From assembly GCF_004342585.1 (NCBI RefSeq), contig NZ_SLZQ01000001.1:496001-560000 (forward strand): a DNA stretch of 64,000 nucleotides, read 5' to 3'. The notes beneath the pieces were generated by a model, which saw nothing but the letters and a program-made list of their open reading frames with translations, made no database searches and was not told where the DNA came from. The stretch comes from Paucimonas lemoignei (lineage in GTDB: Bacteria; Pseudomonadota; Gammaproteobacteria; Burkholderiales; Burkholderiaceae_D). Of the stretch, positions 43,995 to 53,729 are shown one piece after another; within the stretch, counting starts at the first letter, position 1, and every line of letters begins with the position of its first letter. The translations under genes were made by a program, and so were the position numbers.

Positions 43995-44603
43995 TCAGAT
44001 ACTTACAAGCAATTCTTTAAGTTGATTCTGAATATCCGGGATGCTCTTGGTCGAGTCAATGATGCGAAAACGTTCAGGAAATTGCCGTGCCCTGCCCAGG
44101 TAGGCTGCCCTGGTCGCCGCAAAAAACTCCGCTTTTTCCTGTTCAAATTTATCCGGTTCTCGGGCAGCATCCAGGCGAGCCCGCGCAACCTCCAGCGGGA
44201 CATCGAACAGCAAGGTCAGGTCAGGCTGCAAATGCGGATGCACCCAGGCTTCCAGCGCTTCGAGCTTTTCGATCGGCAGCTTGCGCCCGCCGCCCTGGTA
44301 GGCAAACGATGCGTCGGTAAACCTGTCCGAAATGACCCATTTTCCCGCCGCCAGGGCCGGCTCGATAATTTGGGCGATATGTTCTCGTCGGGCTGCGAAC
44401 ATGAGCAAGGCTTCGGTTTCGAGATGCATGCGTTCATGCAGCAGGATTTCACGCAGCTTTTCGCCAAGGGTTGTGCCGCCCGGTTCGCGGGTCATGACCA
44501 CATCGATATCGCGTGCGCGAAGCAGTTCGCTAACGAAAGCTATATGGGTAGATTTGCCAGCACCATCGATGCCTTCGAATGTAATGAATTTACCCTTGTT
44601 CAA
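43995..44603 (-). CDS. tmk: thymidylate kinase
   Basis: A 202-residue dTMP kinase. [12 protein letters not shown] is the P-loop (residues 8-19) and [13 protein letters not shown] the nucleotide-specificity loop (near 38). [15 protein letters not shown] is the LID-adjacent DR(Y/F) motif (near 97) and [13 protein letters not shown] falls near 135. The start appears to be a TTG at 44601-44603 (TTG AAC AAG GGT), since no ATG lies nearby in frame. mltG precedes it by 11 bases. Confidence 0.95.
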   Translation of the reverse strand: MNKGKFITFEGIDGAGKSTHIAFVSELLRARDIDVVMTREPGGTTLGEKLREILLHERMHLETEALLMFAARREHIAQIIEPALAAGKWVISDRFTDASFAYQGGGRKLPIEKLEALEAWVHPHLQPDLTLLFDVPLEVARARLDAAREPDKFEQEKAEFFAATRAAYLGRARQFPERFRIIDSTKSIPDIQNQLKELLVSI

Positions 44604-44614
44604 TTTTATTTCCG

Positions 44615-45631
44615 TTATCGCTGATATTTTCTGACTGCGCGATTGTGATCGTCGAGGTTAGTGGAAAAATGACTGCTGCCGTCGCCCCGGGAAACGAAGT
44701 AAAGCGCGTCCGTGCGGGCCGGGTTGAAGGCGGCTGCCAGGGCTGCTGCGCCGGGCAAGGCGATCGGCGTCGGCGGCAGACCGGCATGCACATAAGTATT
44801 GTACGGCGTGTCGGTTAGAAGATCTCGCTTGCGGATATTGCCGTCGAATTTTTCGCCGATACCGTAGATTACCGTGGGATCGGTCTGCAACAGCATGCCG
44901 CGCTTGAGGCGATTGACGAATACGGCAGCAATCATGCCGCGATCGGCTTCCGTGCCGGTTTCCTTTTCGATGATCGACGCCATGATCAGGGCTTCATAGG
45001 GCGATTTATAAGGAAGCGAAGGGTCGCGCGCGGCCCAGGCCCTGTTTAACCGCCGCAGGAGCTGGGCATGAGCCTGTTTATACACCTGAAGCTCGCTGGC
45101 GCCCTTGGCAAAGCGGTAGGTATCTGGGAAGAACAGGCCTTCGGCATACTTGTATCCCGGCGCGACTTTGGCAAGCAATTCCTGTTCGCTCATCGCTACG
45201 GTGTCATGTTTCAATCCCGCGTGTTCGGCGATTGCCTGGCGCATTTGACGGAATGTCCAGCCTTCGATGATGGCCACGGATTCCTGTGCAAACTCGCCGC
45301 GCACCAGTTGCTCAAGCAACCTGAGCGGCGTGGTGCCCGGTTTCAGCTCGTAATGGCCGGCCTTGATTTTTCCACCCTTGCCCGATAGGCGCGCCAGGAT
45401 AATGAACAAATCGGGATTGATCGACACACCGGCATCGGCAATTTGCTTAGCCGAACTATTCACCCCGCTTCCCGGCTCGATGGCAAATTCCTTGATAGGC
45501 TGATTCGCCAGAAGGATCGCCGTGCGGGCCCAATATGCCATTCCGGCGCTTGCCAGCAGAATGAGAACGACGCCCAGTATCAGGAGCTTTTTAAAGAAAC
45601 CCATGCTCGTTCGCTGCTTTTTACGTGCCAC
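44615..45631 (-). CDS. mltG: endolytic murein transglycosylase MltG
   Basis: A 338-residue inner-membrane lytic transglycosylase that sets glycan chain length. A single membrane helix (residues about 11-33) precedes a LysM-like stretch and the YceG domain. Motifs include [13 protein letters not shown] (near 165), [17 protein letters not shown]-like [15 protein letters not shown] (near 215; catalytic Glu), [13 protein letters not shown] and [15 protein letters not shown]. The GTG at 45631 is chosen for its AAGGGG site; an ATG 27 bases later is the alternative. It heads the operon with tmk and holB. Confidence 0.95.
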   Translation of the reverse strand: MARKKQRTSMGFFKKLLILGVVLILLASAGMAYWARTAILLANQPIKEFAIEPGSGVNSSAKQIADAGVSINPDLFIILARLSGKGGKIKAGHYELKPGTTPLRLLEQLVRGEFAQESVAIIEGWTFRQMRQAIAEHAGLKHDTVAMSEQELLAKVAPGYKYAEGLFFPDTYRFAKGASELQVYKQAHAQLLRRLNRAWAARDPSLPYKSPYEALIMASIIEKETGTEADRGMIAAVFVNRLKRGMLLQTDPTVIYGIGEKFDGNIRKRDLLTDTPYNTYVHAGLPPTPIALPGAAALAAAFNPARTDALYFVSRGDGSSHFSTNLDDHNRAVRKYQR

Positions 45632-45837
45632 TTATTCCCCTTTTTGCCTGGAGTATTTCAGCCGATGGCTTTGCCCGTTCTGGCGTCTCCAACGAAAATT
45701 CTGCTACGCATCTATAATTAACCGCAGCCTTTTCCAATTATCGCCGAGCGAATGCGGAAAGGTATTAATGATAATCGTATTGGCGCGCATGCAAGCAGTA
45801 AGCGGGCGCAATTTTATCCTGACTGGTTCATGAATCT

Positions 45838-46899
45838 ATGCATCCCTGGCAGCAATTTCTGACGGAACAAGGTTTTAGGTTTGCAGCGGAGGCCGCTCAT
45901 GAAGCGATCGGCCCTGATCCGCTCGTCTGGTCGGAATCGGCCGCCGACGGCTTCGTTGCGCCGCTCACCGATCTTGGGCTCATCGCTTTTACCGGCGATG
46001 AGGCCGCCCATTTTTTGCATAACCAGCTGACAAACGATATCGAACATCTGGGCCCCGGAGAAGCGAGACTGGCCGCATACTGCTCTCCCAAGGGACGCAT
46101 GCTGGCGAGCTTCCTGGCCTGGCGCACCGATGATGCGGTGATGCTTGAATTGCCGCGTGCGATTCAGCTACCCGTACAAAAGCGGCTGCAGATGTTCATC
46201 CTGCGTTCCAAGGTCAAGGTGGCCGATCGCTCGGACGAACTGGTAGTGCTCGGGCTCGGCGGCGCCAAGGCCGGTGCGGCGCTTGCAAGCCGGTTTGGCG
46301 AACTCCCGGCTACGCCTTATGCCAAGCTGGACAGCGAGGCCGGCACGCTGGTCCGCGTCGCCGACGCATTCGGCGCACCCCGCTACCAATGGATCACCTC
46401 GGTCGAACAGGCGCAGCAGGCATGGCCTGAGCTGGCCCGGACTTTACGTCCTGCTGGCACGTCGTTGTGGCGCCTTGCGGATATTCTCGCCGGCGTGCCA
46501 CGGATTGTCGCCGCGACCCAGGAAAGCTTCGTGCCGCAAATGATTAATTTTGAAGTCATCGGCGGCGTCAATTTCAAGAAGGGCTGCTATCCCGGGCAGG
46601 AAATCGTCGCGCGCAGCCAATACCTGGGCAAACTCAAGCGCCGAATGAACCTGGCAACCGTTGATGCCGCCTCATTGACCGGTACGGTCGAGGCAGGCAT
46701 GGAAGTCTTCACGCCGACCGATCCCGAACAGCCATGCGGCATGGTCGTCAATGCCGAGAGAAGTTCACCAACCGAGTTTGCGATGCTGGTGGAACTGAAG
46801 ACTTCGGTGCTGGAGGCAGGCACGATCCATCTGGCGTCAGCCACGGGAGCGGTGCTGAATATTCAGCCTTTGCCTTACGCTATTCCCGATGCGGCCTGA
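45838..46899 (+). CDS. ygfZ: YgfZ/GcvT-like folate-binding Fe-S repair protein
   Basis: A 353-residue tetrahydrofolate-binding protein related to GcvT, helping iron-sulfur proteins under oxidative stress. The YgfZ signature is complete: FKKGCYPGQEIVARSQYLGK near residue 240, with its essential Cys. Early family segments are GDEAAHFLHNQLTNDIEHL and AAYCSPKGRML. It is divergent from mltG across about 200 bases, the usual betaproteobacterial arrangement. Confidence 0.95.
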   Translation: MHPWQQFLTEQGFRFAAEAAHEAIGPDPLVWSESAADGFVAPLTDLGLIAFTGDEAAHFLHNQLTNDIEHLGPGEARLAAYCSPKGRMLASFLAWRTDDAVMLELPRAIQLPVQKRLQMFILRSKVKVADRSDELVVLGLGGAKAGAALASRFGELPATPYAKLDSEAGTLVRVADAFGAPRYQWITSVEQAQQAWPELARTLRPAGTSLWRLADILAGVPRIVAATQESFVPQMINFEVIGGVNFKKGCYPGQEIVARSQYLGKLKRRMNLATVDAASLTGTVEAGMEVFTPTDPEQPCGMVVNAERSSPTEFAMLVELKTSVLEAGTIHLASATGAVLNIQPLPYAIPDAA

Positions 46900-46942
46900 A
46901 CCTGTTCAGGACGTCACAAAATCGCCGCATTCAGGATATGCC

Positions 46943-47230
46943 ATGGATTTGTACGTCTATTACCGCGTCGATTGCGCCCATGCCGAGCTGCTTTGCCAGC
47001 GAGTCATGGGCCTGCAGGCGGAACTGTCGCGCCGCTGCGGAGTCAGTGCCGCACTCAAGCGCCGGCCGGAAGCGAAAGACGGCCGGCACACCTGGATGGA
47101 AACCTACCTCAACATCCCTGACGGATTTGATGCGATACTGACGCAAACGGTTTCGCAATCACGAGTGGCAGAGCTGATCGACGGCGAGCGCCACACTGAG
47201 TATTTTATGGATATAACTACATGTGCCTGA
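46943..47230 (+). CDS. DUF4936 family protein
   Basis: A 95-residue protein beginning MDLYVYYRVDCAHAELLCQR. WMETYLNIPDGFDAIL lies near residue 52. It is a small ferredoxin-like alpha/beta protein of unknown function that in betaproteobacteria sits next to ygfZ and an NRDE gene, as here. ATG 46943 follows GGATAT; a longer in-frame start at 46889 would overlap ygfZ and adds no family sequence. It overlaps the next gene by 10 bases. Confidence 0.85.
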   Translation: MDLYVYYRVDCAHAELLCQRVMGLQAELSRRCGVSAALKRRPEAKDGRHTWMETYLNIPDGFDAILTQTVSQSRVAELIDGERHTEYFMDITTCA

Positions 47231-47942
47231 TCGTATTCGCTTGGCAAGTCATTCCCGGTACCCCTTTGATTGCCGCCGGCAACCGGGACGAATTTTATGA
47301 TCGTCCTGCCCAGCCGGCCGACTGGTGGCCGGATTATCCGCATGTGTATGCCGGTCGCGACCTCAAAGGTGGCGGCACATGGATCGGCATTACGCGCGAC
47401 AGCCGATTCGCCGCAATCACCAACGTGCGCGCTCCAGCCGAGATGAAAACCGACGCCCCGACGCGCGGCCGTCTGGTGGCAGATTACCTGGCCGGCGAAT
47501 TCACCCCGGCGCAATACATCGAGAACATCGCTGCCGATGCCGACAAATACAACGGCTTCAACCTGCTGATCGGCGACCGCGAACAACTGATCTGGTATTC
47601 CAACCGGTCTGACGACGAACGGAATGGCAAGCCGCTTGCACCTGGCGTGTATGGCCTGTCCAATGCCGGCCTCGATTGCTGCTGGCCCAAGGTTGTGCGT
47701 ACCAAGGCGCAGTTTGCCAGCCTGTTGTGTCAAGCGGCGCCGGAAGAACGTTTTTCGAAATGCTCACCGACACGACGCGCGCTTCGGATTGCCGCCTCCC
47801 GAAAACCGGCGTCAGCCTCGAACTTGAACGCCTGCTTTCGTCGGTGTATATCGAATCCGACAATTACGGCACGCGTTCGTCAACCGTGGTCAAGCTGGCG
47901 GCCAATGACGAGCCGATGCTCTGCGAACGTATGCTCAAGTAA
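47221..47942 (+). pseudogene. NRDE/TANGO2-family gene with a single-base frameshift
   Basis: Residues 1-177 read as an NRDE-domain protein: MCLIVFAWQVIPGTPLIAAG, NRDEFYDRPA, GGGTWIGITRDSRFAAITNV and GVYGLSNAGLD. The frame is then lost at the T-run 47751-47755. The C-terminal half continues in another frame: FFEMLTDTTRASDCRLPKTG, then YGTRSSTVVKLA, ending at 47942. One extra T would restore an intact protein of about 240 residues. Without it the first frame runs on into unrelated residues until 48102. It is either a recent inactivating mutation, a homopolymer sequencing error, or slippage. Confidence 0.85.
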
Positions 47943-47986
47943 ATCGGCCATCGCTTCCGTACTTCCGATTACATCACATGCGTGCG

Positions 47987-48433
47987 TCAGGCAAGCCTGG
48001 CACGCATGTGGATATGCGGTATGCCTGCATCCGGAAATTCGTCCCCTTCCCGCTCGAAGCCGAACCGGGCATAAAATCCTTCGGCATGGGTTTGTGCATT
48101 GAGTCTTGCCTCAGGCAGGCCGCGTTTTCTCGCCGCATCCAACAGTGCTGAAAGTATCGCGCTGCCGACTCCCACGTCCCGCACGGCGCGCCGCACCGCC
48201 ATGCGGCCAATGTGCCCATCCGGCAGCAGGCGTCCCGTAGCCAGCACATTGCCGGCACTGTCCAGCGCTACAGCGTGCAGCGAGACGGCATCCATGTCAT
48301 CCCACTCCAGCTCGACAGGCACCTGCTGTTCGTTCAGGAAGACTTCGGTGCGAATGATCCTTGCCTTGGTGCCCAACGCATCCCAGTCACCCAGTTCGAT
48401 CCGCCAGGCGTTCAACGGCTCCTTGTCGTTCAT
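47987..48433 (-). CDS. GNAT family N-acetyltransferase
   Basis: A 148-residue acetyltransferase of the YjcF/ElaA-like type. The acetyl-CoA site is RMAVRRAVRDVGVGSAILSA (near residue 80), with LNAQTHAEGFYARFGFEREG towards the end. ATG 48433 is chosen because GGAGAGG lies about 8 bases upstream; an upstream TTG is the alternative. It is the third gene of a thioesterase-SDR-GNAT operon. The substrate is unknown. Confidence 0.92.
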   Translation of the reverse strand: MNDKEPLNAWRIELGDWDALGTKARIIRTEVFLNEQQVPVELEWDDMDAVSLHAVALDSAGNVLATGRLLPDGHIGRMAVRRAVRDVGVGSAILSALLDAARKRGLPEARLNAQTHAEGFYARFGFEREGDEFPDAGIPHIHMRARLA

Positions 48434-48460
48434 GGACAAGCCTCTCCTTTAGATTCGCTT

Positions 48461-49369
48461 CTACTTATTCGCCTTCAGACGAGCCTGCAGTAACTCCTTT
48501 GCGCGCGGTTCGACTTCCAGCGCGTCATGGGGATTGCGCTGCTGCAGAATATCTTCCATACGGGTTTGCACGGCATCGAGCATTTCCGGATGTGTATGGA
48601 TATAGAATCGGCTGTCGCGAACGGCATCGAAGGTAATCTGCGCAACCTCGGCTGCCGACAATCTTCCCGAGCGAACCGCCTTGTCGGTCAGCAGGCGCGC
48701 CGCAACCTGGCTTGCGGTCGGTTGCGCGCTATTGCGCAAGGCTTGCGGGCGGCTTCGCTCCGACTTGTTGATCTTGGTCGGGACGTAGTGCGGGCAAAGC
48801 ACGGAAGCGCCGATCGGTGCGTCCACCAGCCGCAAGTCGTGATAAAGCGTTTCTGACAGCGAGACCACGGCATGCTTGGTAACGTTGTAAGCACCCATGT
48901 TCGAGGCATTCAGCAAGCCGGCAACCGACGCGGTATTGACGATATGGCCTTCGTAGCCGGCATCTTGTGCAGCCGCTTGCAGCATGAGCGGCGTGAAAAT
49001 GCGCACGCCATGAATCACGCCCTTCAGATTCACGCCGAGCAGCCAATCCCAGTCAGCTTCGCTATGTTCCCAGATCAGACCGCCGCAGCCGACGCCTGCA
49101 TTATTGAAGAGCAAATGCACCGTGCCGTAACGCGCCATGACGGCATCCGCCAATGCCTGCACATCCGCAGCTTCGCTGACATTGCAGGTTTGCGCCAGCA
49201 CGTCTGCACCTTGGCTGCGCAACTCTTTCTGCAAAGAGTCCAGTTCCGAAGTTTCGATATCGGCAATTGCCACTTTCATGCCCAGGCTGGCTGCCTTGCG
49301 GGCGAATTCCTGCCCGAACCCGCCGGCCGCCCCCGTGATGACCGCCACCCTGCCTGCAAATTCCTTCAT
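48461..49369 (-). CDS. short-chain dehydrogenase/reductase
   Basis: A 302-residue classical SDR. The cofactor-binding TGAAGGFGQEFARKA is at residues 12-26, NNAGVG near 92, and the catalytic YNVTKHAV (Tyr-x-x-x-Lys) near 160 with its Ser just before (NTASVAG). Asp at the end of the second strand (AIADIE) points to NAD. The C-terminal tail contains ELLQARLKANK. RBS AAGGG precedes the ATG. The gene lies 14 bases downstream of a hotdog thioesterase, perhaps in one lipid-related pathway. Confidence 0.93.
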   Translation of the reverse strand: MKEFAGRVAVITGAAGGFGQEFARKAASLGMKVAIADIETSELDSLQKELRSQGADVLAQTCNVSEAADVQALADAVMARYGTVHLLFNNAGVGCGGLIWEHSEADWDWLLGVNLKGVIHGVRIFTPLMLQAAAQDAGYEGHIVNTASVAGLLNASNMGAYNVTKHAVVSLSETLYHDLRLVDAPIGASVLCPHYVPTKINKSERSRPQALRNSAQPTASQVAARLLTDKAVRSGRLSAAEVAQITFDAVRDSRFYIHTHPEMLDAVQTRMEDILQQRNPHDALEVEPRAKELLQARLKANK

Positions 49370-49383
49370 CTATCGAATCCCTT

Positions 49384-49824
49384 TCAGGCGCGCGGCAGCT
49401 TTTTGGCGGCGTCAGCCCGCTTGAGGAACTTGAAGGTTCCCATTGCCTTGGCGACGAGCTTGTCGCCATTCCAGACTTCGCCTTCGCAAAAACACATCGT
49501 CGTGGAGCGATGCAGCGTTTTGCCCTTGGCGATAAGCCGCTCCCCCGGAATGCCGGCGGCTTGCATAAAACTCGTCTTCATCTCCACCGTGACGCTCGCC
49601 TGGATTTCCGGATTCAGCGAGCGGCCTGCCATGGCCATCGCCACGTCCAGCAAGGTCATGGTGAGCCCGCCATGGGCCACGTGCCAGCCGTTCATGTGGC
49701 GACGGTCGAGCGTCAAAGCCAGTTGCGCTTCGCCGTCGCCCATGCCGAGAAATTCGACGCCAAGGTCTTCAAGAAACGGAATGGTGTTCGGAAATGGCGT
49801 CGCCTTGGTAGTGGGATCCGTCAT
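49384..49824 (-). CDS. PaaI-type hotdog-fold thioesterase
   Basis: A 146-residue acyl-CoA thioesterase-like protein. NGWHVAHGGLTMTLLDVAMA (near residue 47) is the hotdog helix with the HGG motif, and SVTVEMKTSFMQAA (near 82) the central strand. ATG 49824 has GGGAG upstream and gives the family length; the open frame extends to 49872. It heads the operon with the SDR and GNAT genes. Confidence 0.92.
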   Translation of the reverse strand: MTDPTTKATPFPNTIPFLEDLGVEFLGMGDGEAQLALTLDRRHMNGWHVAHGGLTMTLLDVAMAMAGRSLNPEIQASVTVEMKTSFMQAAGIPGERLIAKGKTLHRSTTMCFCEGEVWNGDKLVAKAMGTFKFLKRADAAKKLPRA

Positions 49825-50296
49825 TTCCACTCCCGGTGTGCTGCGGTTCCATTGACCGTGGTATGACTCCAAGTTTGCTTCATTTTTTAACCTTTATGCC
49901 TCTCATTTTTGCCTGTGCCGACAGCTTGCGTTGCCTAAGGCATGAACTACTGAACTATGCTGCCGCATCCACGGCTACGCCTGAATTGCCCTACCTTTCA
50001 CACCTTACTGCCGCATCGCAGGAAACCTCCTCAGAAAGCCGGAATTGTAACCGCCTCATCAAAATTTTTTCGTTGGGTCCCGAGCATTCTTTCCTTGGAA
50101 ATGCCATGAAAAATTACACGCATCTCTAGAACTTTACTTGCAGTTACAATCGTCGACACTTATAAACCATTCGTCGCTTGCAATAGACACATACTCTTTC
50201 AGGTAACGAATATATACAATTTACCCTGTCCAAACCGATATGGTTTTGGTAAGGTTAAGTTGTTCATATTGCAAATTTTTTCGAAACTGTCATTTC
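49825..50296. other. intergenic region between the thioesterase operon and purT
   Basis: About 470 bases between divergent units. AT content rises towards purT. TTGCAA occurs at 50178 and 50269. An 88-codon plus-strand frame (from 49863) opens with hydrophobic residues and a lipobox-like LIFAC, but it has no positive n-region and no ribosome site. I do not call a gene here. No PurR-like palindrome was recognised. Confidence 0.45.
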
Positions 50297-51505
50297 ATGA
50301 TCAAGCAACGCCGGCTCGGCACTCCCTTATCCCATTCCGCAATCAAAGTCATGCTGCTCGGTGCTGGCGAACTTGGCAAGGAAGTTGTCATCTCTCTGCA
50401 GCGCCTTGGAGTTGAAGTCATCGCCGTCGACCGTTATGAGAACGCGCCGGGACACCAGGTGGCGCACCGTGCGCATATCATCGACATGACCGATGGCGCG
50501 GCGCTAACTGCCTTGATCGAAAGCGAACAGCCGGACCTGGTGGTGCCGGAAATCGAGGCGATTGCCACCCCGGCGCTGATGGAACTTGAGAAAGCCGGCA
50601 AGGTCACCGTCATCCCGACCGCGCGTGCCGCCTGGCTGACCATGAACCGCGAAGGCATCCGTCGGCTCGCCGCGGAAGAACTGGGACTTCCGACATCCCC
50701 TTACCATTTCGCCAGCAGCCTGGAGGAATTGCAGGCTGCCTGTGCCGAGATCGGTTTTCCCTGCGTGGTCAAGCCGGTCATGTCCTCGTCCGGCAAGGGT
50801 CAATCCAAACTCGACAGCGCCGCCGATGTCGAGACGGCATGGCAGTATGCCGCCTCGGGAAGCCGTGTCGACGCGGGGCGCGTGATCGTCGAGGGGTTCG
50901 TCGATTTCGATTATGAGATCACCCAACTGACCGTGCGCGCGCTCGATGGCGAGGGCGCGCTTGTCACGCAATTCTGCGAACCGATCGGCCATCTGCAGGT
51001 GCACGGCGACTATGTCGAGTCCTGGCAACCGCATCCGATGCCGCCGCTGGCGCTGCAACGCGCGCGCGACATTGCTCGTGCCGTCACCGATAACCTGGGC
51101 GGGCTCGGAGTGTTCGGCGTCGAACTGTTCGTCAAGGGCGACATGGTGTGGTTTTCCGAAGTCAGTCCCCGTCCGCACGACACCGGCATGGTGACCATGG
51201 CAAGCCAGCGCCAGAGCGAATTCGAATTGCATGCCAAGGCGATCCTGGGCTTGCCTGTCGATACGACCCTGTCCTCGCCGGCCGCATCCGCGGTGATCTA
51301 TGGCCAACTGGAAGAACCGGCAATTGCCTTCGAGGGCGTGGCTGCGGCGCTGGCTCTGCCTGGCGTCGATATCCGTCTGTTCGGCAAGCCACAGTCATTC
51401 GCCCGCCGTCGCATGGGTGTCGCGCTGGCCACCGCGGACGATATCGAAAGCGCGCGCACGATTGCGCGCCAGGCGGCCCAAACCGTCAAGCCGGTATCCG
51501 CTTAG
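50297..51505 (+). CDS. purT: formate-dependent phosphoribosylglycinamide formyltransferase
   Basis: A 402-residue ATP-grasp enzyme that formylates GAR with formate and ATP in purine synthesis. [19 protein letters not shown] is the N-terminal dinucleotide-type fold. [27 protein letters not shown] (near 160) and [17 protein letters not shown] (near 285) are diagnostic. ATG 50297 gives a length near that of E. coli PurT; an earlier in-frame ATG at 50240 adds a Cys-rich stretch not in the family. The GGDEF-EAL gene follows after 1 base. Confidence 0.96.
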   Translation: MIKQRRLGTPLSHSAIKVMLLGAGELGKEVVISLQRLGVEVIAVDRYENAPGHQVAHRAHIIDMTDGAALTALIESEQPDLVVPEIEAIATPALMELEKAGKVTVIPTARAAWLTMNREGIRRLAAEELGLPTSPYHFASSLEELQAACAEIGFPCVVKPVMSSSGKGQSKLDSAADVETAWQYAASGSRVDAGRVIVEGFVDFDYEITQLTVRALDGEGALVTQFCEPIGHLQVHGDYVESWQPHPMPPLALQRARDIARAVTDNLGGLGVFGVELFVKGDMVWFSEVSPRPHDTGMVTMASQRQSEFELHAKAILGLPVDTTLSSPAASAVIYGQLEEPAIAFEGVAAALALPGVDIRLFGKPQSFARRRMGVALATADDIESARTIARQAAQTVKPVSA

Positions 51506-51506
51506 C

Positions 51507-53729
51507 ATGAGATTGCCGCTGCTTCGTTCAACTAGCGCCGTCACGACATGCGAGGTATTCCGCGTCGCCTCGCTGTTCTTTTACATCATCCTACTGGCGC
51601 ATCTGACGATGACCGGCTCGCTCAGCCTGGCGTTATCCAGCGCCAGCAGACTTGCGCTGGGCTTGTTGCTGCCGCTATCCCTGTTGTCGCTCTTCCGTTT
51701 TCTGCGTCCGGGTGCCATCGCATCTCGTCAGTGGCTCAACCTTTTTGAAATGGGCGTGGTCATGCTTGCCGTGTCGCTGCTGGTGCTCGACCGCAGCCTT
51801 CCGCTCATTGGCCTGCCTTGGCTGATCGCGGTAGCTGGCGTCTTCATGCTGCCGCTTGAATCGGGCACAGCCCTTGCTGCCGCCTGCACGATCGTTCTAC
51901 TTAGCATGATATTGGGCAGCAAGCTCAACATGAGTCTGAGCGAGTGGCTGCCGCATGTTTACGCCACATTGTTCGTCGGACTGCTTGCGCGCCTGCTCGA
52001 CCGCACGCTCAAGCAGAATGCCCAGGCGCTGGAGCAGGCAAAGCTCGACCAGCGGCGCTTCGATGCCATTGCCCGCGCCACCCGCCATGTCATCATGATC
52101 GTCGATGCCAGATTCCAGATCATGTACGTCAACCCGGCCATCCAGGAAATTACCGGCTACACGGAAGACGAAATGCGCAACCTGACCATCAAGGATGTCA
52201 ACCATCCGGACGATGTAACGGGCCGACGTGAAAAGCTTCGCTACCTGCGGGACAATCCCGGCAGCAGTATCTTTTCGCGCCATCGCACTCGCCACAAGAA
52301 TGGAAACTGGGTATGGGTAGAGGCACGCGGCTATAACCTGCTACAGGACCCGGCGATCAAAGGCTTGGTATTCAGTGTCGAAGATATCAGCGAACGCATG
52401 GCATATGAAGTCAAGCTTGAGCATCAGGCCATGCACGACCCACTGACCGGCTTGCCGAACCGCCGCCATGTGCTTAAGAGGCTGGGCATCGCAATCGACG
52501 CCCACCAGGAAAACGGTGCCAGGCTGGCTGTTCTGGTTTGCAACCTGGATTTTTTCAAGAGCCTCAACGATATCCACGGGCACGATTTCGGTGACCGCTG
52601 CCTGCTTGAACTGACGCGCCGAATCGTGGCGGAACTACCCTCTTCTGATTTCATCGCCCGTTTCGGCGGCAACGAGTTTGTCGTATTGACGGATGCTGAT
52701 CTGGCCGAGGCAAAAATTAAAGCCGAAACCTTGCTGGCGGCCGTGTCGCAACAATTTGTTGTAGACGACGTCATCGTCAAGATTCAGGCCAGCGTGGGGA
52801 TCGCTTTCGTCAACAGTACGCATAAGACCCCTTCTGCCCTGCTGCGTGATGCCGATGCCGCGATGTATCAGGCAAAAGAGCGTGGCCGCAATCGTGTCGA
52901 AATCTTCGACGCCGCGCTGCAGCATCTCCATACACGGCGCGCGCAGCTCGACGTCGCCTTGCGATTTTCAATGGAACGAAACGAACTGTCGCTGCATTAT
53001 CAACCGAAGGTGTCGCTCGAGGATGGCTCGATCAAGGGATTTGAACTTCTGCTGCGCTGGCATCACCCGGAGCATGGCGAAATCGCGCCGCAGGAATTCA
53101 TCCCCATCGCCGAAGCTTCCGGCGTGATCGTTCCGATCGGACTATGGGTGCTGGAAATGGCTTGCCTCCAGGTGCGCAGTTGGTCGGCGCTTCAGGATAC
53201 TGTCGCCCCAACCATCGCCGTCAATGTCTCCATGCGCCAATTGCTGCAATCATCATTTTTGCAGGATGTCGCCGCCATCCTGGAGCGCACGGGAGCTGCT
53301 CCGTCATCGATCGAACTGGAGCTCACCGAGACATCGGCCATGGCCAATCCCTTGCAGACGGTGGAGACGCTGTTGCTGCTCAAGCAGATGGGATTCCGCC
53401 TGGCTCTCGATGATTTCGGCACCGGGTACTCATCTTTAGCTTATTTGCAAAAGCTGCCGCTTGACGTTCTCAAAATCGACAAGGCCTTCATCAATGGACT
53501 GTGCAGCAATTCCGGCGACGCCGAAATCGTGCGCCTTATCCTGGCTTTGGCCCATACGCTGAAACTCGAAACGGTCGCCGAAGGCGTCGAGACCGAAGAG
53601 CAGGCGACACAACTGCTGCGCATGGGATGCCACCTTGCGCAAGGCTATGCATTTTCGCGCTCGCTATCGGCGGATGAAGCGGAACAGTTGCTGCGGACCG
53701 AAGCTGTCGCGACCTTCGAAGCCTGTTAA
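51507..53729 (+). CDS. membrane PAS-GGDEF-EAL protein (c-di-GMP turnover)
   Basis: A 740-residue signalling protein. Five or six membrane segments (residues about 20-165) form a sensor part. A PAS domain with PAC follows (about 185-305; IMIVDARFQIMYVNPAIQEI). The GGDEF domain (about 315-480) bears RFGGNEFVVL, so the motif at 387-391 is GGNEF. The EAL domain (about 490-735) has ELLLRW in place of EALLRW but keeps the catalytic residues in AVNVS, ELTET, DDFGTGYSSL, KIDK, EGVET and the final QGYAFS. I infer an active phosphodiesterase with a degenerate cyclase. The stop codons of this gene and the penicillin acylase gene share the sequence TTAA. Confidence 0.95.
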   Translation: MRLPLLRSTSAVTTCEVFRVASLFFYIILLAHLTMTGSLSLALSSASRLALGLLLPLSLLSLFRFLRPGAIASRQWLNLFEMGVVMLAVSLLVLDRSLPLIGLPWLIAVAGVFMLPLESGTALAAACTIVLLSMILGSKLNMSLSEWLPHVYATLFVGLLARLLDRTLKQNAQALEQAKLDQRRFDAIARATRHVIMIVDARFQIMYVNPAIQEITGYTEDEMRNLTIKDVNHPDDVTGRREKLRYLRDNPGSSIFSRHRTRHKNGNWVWVEARGYNLLQDPAIKGLVFSVEDISERMAYEVKLEHQAMHDPLTGLPNRRHVLKRLGIAIDAHQENGARLAVLVCNLDFFKSLNDIHGHDFGDRCLLELTRRIVAELPSSDFIARFGGNEFVVLTDADLAEAKIKAETLLAAVSQQFVVDDVIVKIQASVGIAFVNSTHKTPSALLRDADAAMYQAKERGRNRVEIFDAALQHLHTRRAQLDVALRFSMERNELSLHYQPKVSLEDGSIKGFELLLRWHHPEHGEIAPQEFIPIAEASGVIVPIGLWVLEMACLQVRSWSALQDTVAPTIAVNVSMRQLLQSSFLQDVAAILERTGAAPSSIELELTETSAMANPLQTVETLLLLKQMGFRLALDDFGTGYSSLAYLQKLPLDVLKIDKAFINGLCSNSGDAEIVRLILALAHTLKLETVAEGVETEEQATQLLRMGCHLAQGYAFSRSLSADEAEQLLRTEAVATFEAC

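Noticed and set aside
47944-48102. Extension of the NRDE frame past the frameshift to 48102
   Set aside because: The residues are unlike the family and overlap the opposite-strand GNAT gene; the true C-terminus reads in another frame and stops at 47942.
49863-50129. Possible 88-residue lipoprotein gene (hydrophobic start with LIFAC)
   Set aside because: No ribosome site, no basic n-region, no recognisable domain, and the frame begins inside the leader of the opposite-strand thioesterase gene.
53726-53729. Shared stop codons (TTAA) of the GGDEF-EAL and penicillin acylase genes as a special signal
   Set aside because: TTAA naturally holds a stop on both strands; compact convergent ends like this are ordinary.
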